A stretch of DNA of 5,318 nt from Prevotella sp. UBA7782 (GTDB taxonomy: Bacteria; Bacteroidota; Bacteroidia; Bacteroidales; Bacteroidaceae). Made by a program: the position numbers and the translations under genes. Below, in pieces: positions 1 through 5,318 of the stretch. How positions within the stretch are numbered: the stretch's first letter is position 1; each line of letters opens with the position of its first letter. The stretch covers positions 535 to 5,852 of the forward strand of contig DLDC01000008.1 in the NCBI GenBank assembly GCA_002480935.1, read 5' to 3'. The notes beneath the pieces were generated by a model. It was given only the letters and a program-made list of their open reading frames with translations, was not told the DNA's origin and searched no databases.

Positions 1-1862
1 ACGAAACCGAAGATGGGGTCGCCGTAAATGGGGTGGCAACACTTTGCCAGACTGAACTCGATGCCCTTGAGGTTGCGGTCGATGACGAGCACATCATCAC
101 TCGAACGGGCCAGCTGTTCATCGGGACTCTCGTACTCATAGTTCTGTGCGCTCTCCACAGTCTTGCTGTTATTCAGGTTAAGATCGTGGTCGCGCAGCTT
201 CTGATATTCCTCTATGACATAGTTGGGGTCTAGCTTATCCTCCGCAATCTGGCGGTAGAAGTCAGACACCACCTTGAATCCCAGCTTCTTGATGAGGTGC
301 GACATGATGCCTTCATCCACCTCTATCTTTCGGTTTTTGAAGCGTCTCTCAAGCATTTCCTTGGCATACAGGCCATCCTTTATCTGCGTTTCCTTCAGCG
401 CCAGGCGTATTTTGGCACGGGCTCGGGCCGACTTCACAATGTTTATCCACTCTTGCTTGGGCTTCTGATTGGCCGAGGTGAGCACCTCAACAGTGTCGCC
501 AGAGTGCAGCTCACTGCGGAAAGACACGTTCTTACCGTTTATTTTGCCGCCCACGCAGGTGTTTCCTATTTTGGAATGTATGTGATAAGCGAAGTCGAGA
601 ACGGTCGAGCCCTTGGGGAATTTGAGCAAGTCGCCCTTGGGAGTAAACACATATACCTCGTCTTCATAAAGGTCTTTCTTGAACGTATCCATCACCTGCA
701 GGTCGTTGCCTGCCTCAAGCGCGGTGCGTATAGAGGCCAGCCAGTCGTCCATGCCACCCTCTGCCTTGATGCCTTTATACCTCCAATGGGCAGCCAGACC
801 GTGCTCGGCAATCTCATCCATGCGCTCTGTTCTGATCTGCACCTCCACCCATTTGTTCTCCGGACCCAGCACCGTGATGTGCAAACTCTCATATCCGTTA
901 GACTTAGGCACAGACAACCAGTCGCGCAAACGCTTGGGGTTGGGCTGATACATATCGGTTATGATGGAGTAAACCTGCCAGCATTGCATCTTCTCTTTCT
1001 CATAAGGCGAGTCAAGAATAATTCTAATGGCAAACAAATCATATATTCCTTCAAAGCCACACTTCTGTTTTTTCATCTTCTGCCAGATAGAATGAATAGA
1101 CTTTGTGCGCCCTTTCATGTGGAACTTAAAGCCTGCTGCGGTGAGCTTTTCGGCTATTGGGCCTATGAAACGCTTGATATAGGCATCGCGCGAACGCTTG
1201 GTGGCGTTCAGCTTCTCCTTTATCATATAGTAAGCATCATGCTCCAGATACTTCAACGAGAGGTCTTCCAGCTCGCTCTTCAGCTGATAGAGGCCCAACT
1301 TATGCGCAAGCGGGGCATAGAGATAGCTGGCCTCTTCAGACACTTCGTGCCGTGCCTCCTCGTTATCAGTGTCACGTATTTGCCTCATCAGGTTCACCCT
1401 GTCGGCTATCATGATGAGTATCACCCGCATATCCTCGGCAAAGCTGAGCAGCAAATTCCTGAAGTTCTCGCTTTCTATGATAGGATTCTTCTTATAAAGG
1501 CTTTGCACTTTCACCAGACCATGAATAATTCCGGCCACTCCTTTGCCGTAATCGGTCTCCACTTGCTGCACTGACAGCGAACCGTCGAGCACCAGTTCGT
1601 AGAGCATAACAGCCAATACGCTGTCACGTTTAAGCCCGATATTCTCTACGCAAATGCACGCTGTCTGAAGCGCGCACACTATCGGATTAAGACCAAAAGC
1701 ATTGCGAACCACTTTGCCAGCATCTAAGGCAGCACGAAACTGCATAGTAAGCTTTTGCTCATCATCGGGCTTCATGTAGTCTGATAGTTTCTCCCGAAGA
1801 TCCTGGCTCAACTCTATGCACGTGTTGCGCTCATTTTCTGTAAAAGTCAACTTATCCTCCAT
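1..1862 (-). CDS. relA: RelA/SpoT-family GTP pyrophosphokinase with degenerate hydrolase domain, 3' end beyond the window
   Basis: This cytoplasmic enzyme makes (p)ppGpp by moving pyrophosphate from ATP to GTP/GDP in the stringent response. 620 codons are visible; the ACT domain and the end of the gene lie outside the window (family members usually run about 730-760 aa). Domain order: pseudo-HD hydrolase (about 40-190), synthetase (about 235-365) with GRTKSIHSIWQKM, IYDLFAIR (Asp275), SNGYESLH and VEVQIRT (Glu340), TGS (about 402-462, starting DEVYVFTPKG), a helical region, then the start of the zinc-finger/RIS part (LAKCCHP, 605-611). The synthetase residues look intact. In the HD domain the metal-binding His-Asp pair is Tyr88-Glu89, the earlier HP histidine is Asn59 and the Glu of the EDT block is Leu92; only Asp93 and Asp154 (IADR) remain. 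It is therefore probably synthetase-only, the RelA-like member of the two long RSH proteins usual in Bacteroidales. The ATG at 1862 is preceded by a good -7 box and no Shine-Dalgarno. It is divergent from the DUF4301 gene. Confidence 0.95.
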   Translation of the reverse strand, partial: MEDKLTFTENERNTCIELSQDLREKLSDYMKPDDEQKLTMQFRAALDAGKVVRNAFGLNPIVCALQTACICVENIGLKRDSVLAVMLYELVLDGSLSVQQVETDYGKGVAGIIHGLVKVQSLYKKNPIIESENFRNLLLSFAEDMRVILIMIADRVNLMRQIRDTDNEEARHEVSEEASYLYAPLAHKLGLYQLKSELEDLSLKYLEHDAYYMIKEKLNATKRSRDAYIKRFIGPIAEKLTAAGFKFHMKGRTKSIHSIWQKMKKQKCGFEGIYDLFAIRIILDSPYEKEKMQCWQVYSIITDMYQPNPKRLRDWLSVPKSNGYESLHITVLGPENKWVEVQIRTERMDEIAEHGLAAHWRYKGIKAEGGMDDWLASIRTALEAGNDLQVMDTFKKDLYEDEVYVFTPKGDLLKFPKGSTVLDFAYHIHSKIGNTCVGGKINGKNVSFRSELHSGDTVEVLTSANQKPKQEWINIVKSARARAKIRLALKETQIKDGLYAKEMLERRFKNRKIEVDEGIMSHLIKKLGFKVVSDFYRQIAEDKLDPNYVIEEYQKLRDHDLNLNNSKTVESAQNYEYESPDEQLARSSDDVLVIDRNLKGIEFSLAKCCHPIYGDPIFGF

Positions 1863-1882
1863 AATATCACGAAATGTTATGG

Positions 1883-1890
1883 CAAAGGTA
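1883..1890 (-). promoter_or_regulatory. Bacteroidetes-type -7 promoter element of the rel gene
   Basis: On the minus strand this reads TACCTTTG, an exact match to the Bacteroidetes -7 consensus TAnnTTTG. It would place the transcription start near 1876, giving a leader of only about 14 nt before the rel ATG. No clear TTTG-type -33 box is seen at the usual distance; the expected place (about 1910-1913) reads GAAA on this strand. The -33 regions of this promoter and of the DUF4301 promoter fall on the same bases, so the two may compete or be co-regulated. Confidence 0.6.
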
Positions 1891-1909
1891 TAAAAAATAT
1901 CAAGAATAA

Positions 1910-1927
1910 TTTCGGTTTTTGGCGAAA
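1910..1927. repeat. Short inverted repeat TTTCG-8-CGAAA between rel and the DUF4301 gene
   Basis: Two perfect 5-bp half-sites, TTTCG (1910-1914) and CGAAA (1923-1927), flank an 8-nt spacer. The repeat sits where the -33 regions of both divergent promoters should lie, so a protein bound here could affect both genes. The half-sites are short and the region is A/T-rich, so chance is a real possibility. Confidence 0.3.
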
Positions 1928-1940
1928 AGTAACTACTTTT
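1925..1940. repeat. 16-bp near-perfect palindrome covering the -7 box, candidate operator
   Basis: AAAAGTA (1925-1931) and TACTTTT (1934-1940) are perfect 7-bp inverted half-sites around the two-base centre AC. The right arm is the DUF4301 -7 box except for its last G. A dimeric repressor bound here would occlude that promoter. Nearby, TTGTACAA (1939-1946) is a perfect 8-bp palindrome over the expected transcription start. No regulator family is recognised from the sequence. Confidence 0.45.
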
Positions 1941-2004
1941 GTACAAGTTATTGTTAAAACACGCATACTATTATTATACATTCATACCAAAAATATTATA
2001 GAAA

Positions 2005-3525
2005 ATGAAAGAAGAAGACCTCAAGCAACTTACTGACCGTGGCATAACACCACAACAGCTGCAAGAGCAGCTAGATGATTTCAAGCACGGATTTCCTTTT
2101 CTCAAGCTGCAAGCTGCCGCATCTATAGGCAACGGCATCATGGCACCTGACGAGGTAGAGCGCAAGAAATACATAAGCGCATGGGAGCAGTATAAGGCTG
2201 CCGGACACCATATCACCAAGTTTGTGCCTGCCTCCGGAGCTGCCAGCCGTATGTTTAAGAACATGTTCGCCTTCCTTCATGCACCCTACGACGCACCTAC
2301 CACCGACTTCGAAAAGACCTTCTTCGAGGGCATTAAGAAGTTTGCGTTCAGGGAAGCCCTATGCGATAAGTGCAAAGCCAATGATGGCAAGAACATCAAG
2401 ACGATGCTTCAAGACGGCGACTACAAGGCTATTGTGCGCAACATGCTCACTCCCGAGGGGCTGAACTATGGTCAGCTGCCCAAGGGATTGCTGCTCTTTC
2501 ACAGCTATCCCGACGGTCCGCGCACGCCGATGGAGGAACATCTGGTTGAAGCAGCGCTGTATGCAGCCTCCAACGGCAAGGCAAACATCCACTTCACTGT
2601 ATCGCATGAGCACCTGCCTCTGTTCGAAAAGATGGTTAACGACAAGAAAAAGAAGTACGAAGACATGTTCGGCGTGCAGTTCAACGTCACCTTCTCAGAG
2701 CAGAAACCAAGCACAGACACAATAGCGGTTAACCCCGACAACACGCCGTTCCGCAACGATGACGGCTCGTTACTCTTCAGACCGGGCGGCCACGGTGCCT
2801 TGATAGAGAACCTGAACGAGATAGACAGCGACGTGATATTCATCAAAAACATCGACAATGTGGTGCCCGACAGGCTCAAAGAAGATACCGTTACGTATAA
2901 GCAATTGCTTGCCGGCATACTCGTTTCCCTGCAGAAGCAAGCCTTTGAATATCTCAGATTGCTTGACAGCGGCAACTATACACACGACAAACTAGAGGAG
3001 ATTATACGCTTTGTGCAGCGCACCTTGTGCTGCCGCAAGCCCGATATCAAAGAGCTGGAAGACGCCGAACTCGTTATATACCTGCGCAAGAAGCTCAACA
3101 GACCTATGCGCGTGTGCGGCATGGTGAAGAATGTGGGCGAGCCAGGTGGCGGTCCTTTCCTGACATACAACGCCGACGGAACCGTGAGCCTGCAGATTTT
3201 GGAGAGCTCACAGATAGACACCAACAACGAGGAATACGTGAAGATGTTCAAGAGCGGCACGCATTTCAACCCCGTAGACTTGGTTTGCGCTACGAAAGAC
3301 TATCAAGGTCACGCCTTCAACCTCAAAGATTTCGTTGACCGCAAGGCCGGTTTCATCAGCTCGAAGAGCAAGAACGGGCGCGAGCTCAAAGCCTTGGAGC
3401 TGCCCGGACTATGGAATGGAAGCATGAGCGACTGGAATACGGTGTTCGTAGAAGTACCTCTTTCCACCTTCAATCCGGTGAAGACAGTCAACGACTTGCT
3501 CAGAGAGCAGCATCAGCAAGCCTAA
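2005..3525 (+). CDS. DUF4301 family protein, possible sugar nucleotidyltransferase-like fold
   Basis: This complete 506-aa protein of unknown function is recognised as DUF4301, a Bacteroidetes family of about this length. No signal peptide or membrane segment is visible, so it should be cytoplasmic. Motifs in order: FVPASGAASRM (73-83), LPKGLLLFH (158-166), HFTVSHEHL (196-204), a FGVQFNVTFSEQKPSTDTIAV stretch (222-242), DGSLLFRPGGHGAL (253-266), IFIKNIDNVVPDR (278-290), then VKNVGEPGGGPF (374-385) and WNGSMSDWNTVFVEVP (470-485). The first six occur in the same order, with similar character, as the nucleotide-binding loop, PKG, MTS, QxxxP, PxGxGG and VDN blocks of UDP-N-acetylglucosamine/UDP-glucose pyrophosphorylases. 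I infer a related Rossmann-like nucleotidyltransferase fold; activity and substrate are unknown. The ATG at 2005 follows an A/T-rich leader and is the first in frame after the promoter. The gene is monocistronic, ended by the hairpin at 3560-3600, and divergent from rel. Family call firm, function not. Confidence 0.9.
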   Translation: MKEEDLKQLTDRGITPQQLQEQLDDFKHGFPFLKLQAAASIGNGIMAPDEVERKKYISAWEQYKAAGHHITKFVPASGAASRMFKNMFAFLHAPYDAPTTDFEKTFFEGIKKFAFREALCDKCKANDGKNIKTMLQDGDYKAIVRNMLTPEGLNYGQLPKGLLLFHSYPDGPRTPMEEHLVEAALYAASNGKANIHFTVSHEHLPLFEKMVNDKKKKYEDMFGVQFNVTFSEQKPSTDTIAVNPDNTPFRNDDGSLLFRPGGHGALIENLNEIDSDVIFIKNIDNVVPDRLKEDTVTYKQLLAGILVSLQKQAFEYLRLLDSGNYTHDKLEEIIRFVQRTLCCRKPDIKELEDAELVIYLRKKLNRPMRVCGMVKNVGEPGGGPFLTYNADGTVSLQILESSQIDTNNEEYVKMFKSGTHFNPVDLVCATKDYQGHAFNLKDFVDRKAGFISSKSKNGRELKALELPGLWNGSMSDWNTVFVEVPLSTFNPVKTVNDLLREQHQQA

Positions 3526-3559
3526 AAGAAGACCATTAACACTGCAACCTTATAAGATG

Positions 3560-3600
3560 AGAAGCATGGCGGCACACCACCGTCATGCTTCTTTTGTTTA
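3560..3600 (+). terminator. Rho-independent terminator after the DUF4301 gene
   Basis: GAAGCATGGCGG (3561-3572) pairs with CCGTCATGCTTC (3580-3591) with one G-U wobble, around the 7-nt loop CACACCA, plus an outer A-T pair (3560/3592). A TTTTGTTTATTT run follows directly. It starts about 35 nt after the DUF4301 stop. Read on the minus strand, the stem is followed by few T residues, so it is a weaker terminator for the convergent AlkZ-related gene, which has no better hairpin in this gap. Confidence 0.88.
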
Positions 3601-3638
3601 TTTATATTCTCTTCCTTGTCAGGCCGAAGAAGTACTCT

Positions 3639-4307
3639 TCAGCCAAGCAAACGGTTCAATTGCCGGTCTGTGATGCCCGGAACAACTTCTCTCAACTTAC
3701 TTTCCATTCGCTGTCTAGAATCCTCTGCGCTTCTCTTCGCATGGCATGCATCATGGCCGAAGAGACTTTCGGGCGTAGCCAGCAACGAGAATCCCCAGCC
3801 ATAAGGGCGGCCTGAGCGATCGTGAGCATATACAAAATCTTGCGTAACCACATATCCGGCCATCTGCAAACGCGTAACGTAGCCGTCGAACTTGCCTCTC
3901 ATGCCCTTGCCTTGAAAGCCACAAGCCTGCCTGAGTTGCCGCGAAGGCATGCTGCCATTAACACTCAGCGTGGCCAATATGCCCTCCTCCACCGTTCCTT
4001 CCGCAGGTTTCTCATGCTTATAACGGCGCCAGTTACAGAAGTCGGGCCACCATTGGCGGGTTACAAAGGCTGCCTTTCCGCAGAAAAACTTGCCATAGGC
4101 GCATCCCGTTTCTCGGATGATGTCACCCTTCCAATCCCATAGCGGCCATTCCCATCCGCCCTCCGGCAGATACCGGTAGCGGCATTCCTCATCCATAACG
4201 TCGTCGGCGCTCCACCCCTCTATGCCGATGTTCAGCAACGGCAAGAACCCTACATCATTGATATACTCTATGAGTTGAGCGCACGTATGCAGTTTTTCCA
4301 TCATCAT
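3639..4307 (-). CDS. AlkZ-related winged-helix protein, function unknown
   Basis: This 222-aa protein resembles the short AlkZ-related proteins common in Bacteroidales, distant relatives of the DNA glycosylases AlkZ/YcaQ (HTH_42 family, about 400 aa). The N-terminal part (5-100) has the family-like start LHTCAQLIEYINDVGFLPLL, a Trp cluster (W52, W54, W57, W59), AYGKFF (70-75) and W86-W87. A winged helix-turn-helix is likely from 105 to 184: helices near 105-116, 120-129 and 139-151 (FDGYVTRLQMAGYVV), then a wing with GRPYGWGFSLLATPESLFG. The last 38 residues are charged and helical and end in NRLLG. I see no QxQ or QxD motif of the kind described as catalytic in AlkZ/YcaQ, so glycosylase activity is doubtful. 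No membrane segment or signal peptide is seen. Three ATGs in a row (4307, 4304, 4301) leave the exact start open; the first is taken. The gene is convergent with the DUF4301 gene, divergent from pncB, and has its own promoter. Confidence 0.8.
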   Translation of the reverse strand: MMMEKLHTCAQLIEYINDVGFLPLLNIGIEGWSADDVMDEECRYRYLPEGGWEWPLWDWKGDIIRETGCAYGKFFCGKAAFVTRQWWPDFCNWRRYKHEKPAEGTVEEGILATLSVNGSMPSRQLRQACGFQGKGMRGKFDGYVTRLQMAGYVVTQDFVYAHDRSGRPYGWGFSLLATPESLFGHDACHAKRSAEDSRQRMESKLREVVPGITDRQLNRLLG

Positions 4308-4337
4308 ATAAACCCATTATTATAGCTCTAATTCATG

Positions 4338-4368
4338 CAAAGATACTACAAAACAGGCAAGTAGGCAA
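4338..4368 (-). promoter_or_regulatory. Bacteroidetes-type promoter of the AlkZ-related gene
   Basis: On the minus strand TATCTTTG (4345-4338) matches TAnnTTTG exactly, and TTGC (4368-4365) lies 19 bases upstream as a -33 box, the expected spacing. Transcription would start near 4332, about 25 nt before the first of the three ATGs. TTGCC occurs twice, 9 nt apart, in the -33 region. This is the best-formed promoter in the window. Confidence 0.7.
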
Positions 4369-4408
4369 CTACCGAACAGAAAAACTGACATAAAAAAGCA
4401 GTTGAACA

Positions 4409-4428
4409 AAACAAGACAATGCTTGTTT
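4409..4428. repeat. 20-bp inverted repeat overlapping the pncB -33 region, candidate operator
   Basis: AAACAAG (4409-4415) and CTTGTTT (4422-4428) are perfect 7-bp inverted half-sites with a 6-nt spacer. The right half covers the presumed pncB -33 box (TTG, 4423-4425). No terminator-like T run fits it in context, and the position favours a protein-binding site. NAD-salvage genes are often regulated (NrtR and NiaR are known in other bacteria), but the half-site does not look like a motif I can assign. Confidence 0.45.
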
Positions 4429-4449
4429 CAGAATTATTTCGTACTTTTG
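4423..4449 (+). promoter_or_regulatory. Bacteroidetes-type promoter of pncB
   Basis: TACTTTTG (4442-4449) is an exact TAnnTTTG -7 box with the same sequence as in the DUF4301 promoter. The nearest -33 candidate is TTG at 4423-4425, with 16 bases between, shorter than the usual 19-20. Transcription would begin near 4456, leaving a leader of about 30 nt. A small CTTCT-AAC-AGAAG hairpin (4469-4481) ends 4 nt before the ATG. Confidence 0.6.
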
Positions 4450-4485
4450 CAGCAATAATAAGTACTTGCTTCTAACAGAAGAAAT

Positions 4486-5318
4486 ATGCGACAAATCATC
4501 AATCACTTCACCGACGACGACCTTTATAAGCTCACTATGTGCTGTGCCGTAATAGACAATTATCCCCTGGCACAGGTGCGCTATCAGTTTGTAGACCGCA
4601 ACAACACGGTCTATCCGGCAGGCTTTGCCGACATGCTCATGGAGCAGATAAAGGCTCTGGAGGATGTTACCATCACCCAGGAAGAAATAGACTTCATGAG
4701 AGAAAAGTGCCATTACATACCTTGTTGGTTCTATACCTACCTGCGGGGATTCCGCTTCTCGGCCTCATGGGTAAAGGCTTGGCAAGACGACGAGGGCCAT
4801 CTCTACGTGGAGTTTGAGGGCAACTGGTCTGACACCATCTTATTAGAAGTGAAGGTTCTGGCCATCATCTCCGAGCTATATTATGAGTTAACAGAGCAAA
4901 CCAACCGCTTAGACTACGACGCTTTTTATCATCGCACCTATCACAAGGCCGAGAGATTGCTCCAGGCGGGGTGCGTTTTCTCTGACTTCGGCACGCGCCG
5001 CAGAGCCTCATTCCAGGCAGAAGACATTGCCATAAGCGCCCTCAACGACTGCTACAAGAGTCGTCCTTGGGCGGGAAAGTTTGTCGGCACGAGCAACGTC
5101 TACCTCGCTATGAAGCACAACCTGCTGCCCGTGGGTACCATGGCACATGAGTTTATCTGCGCCATAGGCGGCATGTATGGCCCGCAGATGGCCAACCATA
5201 TAGCCATGAACGCATGGAGGCACACCTTCAACGGAGCCTTGGGCACATACCTCTACGACTCTTTCGGCTGGAAAATCTTCAGTCTGAACTTCTCAGAAGA
5301 CTTTGCCAACCTCTTCAA
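4486..5318 (+). CDS. pncB: Nicotinate phosphoribosyltransferase, 3' end beyond the window
   Basis: This cytoplasmic enzyme joins nicotinate and PRPP, with ATP hydrolysis, to give nicotinate mononucleotide in the Preiss-Handler route of NAD salvage. 277 codons are visible of about 390-400 usual, so roughly the last third is missing. The order fits the E. coli PncB type: TDDDLYKLTM near the N-terminus (9-18), the YLRGFRFS region (85-92), LLEVKVLAIISELYYE (119-134), DFGTRRR (167-173), FVGTSNVYLA (199-208) and PVGTMAHEF (215-223). His221 in the last motif matches the histidine that is phosphorylated during catalysis in this family, so the visible part looks active. The ATG at 4486 gives the standard N-terminus starting MRQIINHFTDDDLYK. 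It is the first gene of its transcript, divergent from the AlkZ-related gene, with an inverted repeat over its promoter that may be a control site. The family assignment is secure. Confidence 0.95.
   Translation, partial: MRQIINHFTDDDLYKLTMCCAVIDNYPLAQVRYQFVDRNNTVYPAGFADMLMEQIKALEDVTITQEEIDFMREKCHYIPCWFYTYLRGFRFSASWVKAWQDDEGHLYVEFEGNWSDTILLEVKVLAIISELYYELTEQTNRLDYDAFYHRTYHKAERLLQAGCVFSDFGTRRRASFQAEDIAISALNDCYKSRPWAGKFVGTSNVYLAMKHNLLPVGTMAHEFICAIGGMYGPQMANHIAMNAWRHTFNGALGTYLYDSFGWKIFSLNFSEDFANLF

Larger units (their letters stand above)
1910..1941 (+). promoter_or_regulatory. Bacteroidetes-type promoter of the DUF4301 gene
   Basis: TACTTTTG at 1934-1941 matches the -7 consensus TAnnTTTG exactly. 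A weak -33 candidate, TTTC, lies at 1910-1913 with 20 bases between the boxes. Transcription would begin near 1947, leaving an A/T-rich leader of about 58 nt with no Shine-Dalgarno before the ATG at 2005. The -7 box forms one arm of a 16-bp palindrome (1925-1940). Confidence 0.6.

Noticed and set aside
297..1574. A 425-codon open frame on the plus strand
   Set aside because: It lies antisense to the rel gene, whose protein is clearly recognised. The translated product shows no family resemblance and there is no promoter in front of it.
2505..2975. A 156-codon open frame on the minus strand
   Set aside because: It is a shadow of the DUF4301 gene, which has family-wide motifs through this stretch.
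3822..4142. A 106-codon open frame on the plus strand
   Set aside because: It is opposite the AlkZ-related gene and has no recognisable motifs or promoter.
4469..4481. Hairpin CTTCT-AAC-AGAAG just before the pncB start as a possible translational switch
   Set aside because: The stem is only 5 bp with a 3-nt loop and no ligand-binding structure surrounds it; it may be chance.
4369..4713. A 114-codon open frame on the minus strand
   Set aside because: It runs through the pncB start and its promoter region; PncB motifs fix the coding strand here.
1..5318. A single defence or biosynthetic gene cluster across the window
   Set aside because: The four genes alternate in strand, each has its own promoter where visible, and two are plain housekeeping genes; nothing ties them into one system.

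Overview
The window looks like ordinary chromosome from a Bacteroidales bacterium, most likely Prevotella or a close relative. Three things point there. The promoters carry the Bacteroidetes -7 box (TAnnTTTG) instead of sigma70 boxes. Start codons follow A/T-rich leaders without a clear Shine-Dalgarno. One gene encodes a DUF4301 protein, a family I know from Bacteroidetes. No mobile element, CRISPR array, tRNA or rRNA is visible.

Layout: (1) 1-1862, minus strand, a long RelA/SpoT-type (p)ppGpp synthetase cut by the left edge; its hydrolase (HD) active site is degenerate. (2) 1863-2004, a divergent promoter region with two inverted repeats. (3) 2005-3525, plus strand, a complete DUF4301 protein whose ordered motifs resemble UDP-sugar pyrophosphorylases. 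(4) 3526-3638, a convergent gap holding a rho-independent terminator. (5) 3639-4307, minus strand, a small Trp-rich AlkZ-related winged-helix protein. (6) 4308-4485, a second divergent promoter region with an operator-like inverted repeat. (7) 4486-5318, plus strand, nicotinate phosphoribosyltransferase (pncB), cut by the right edge.

The genes appear to be four separate transcription units, not one pathway. rel makes the stringent-response alarmone, pncB salvages nicotinate into NAD, and the other two lack a proven role. The best leads are the possible nucleotidyltransferase fold of the DUF4301 protein, the synthetase-only character of Rel, and the inverted repeats overlapping the DUF4301 and pncB promoters. 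I found no clear sign of a new multi-gene system.
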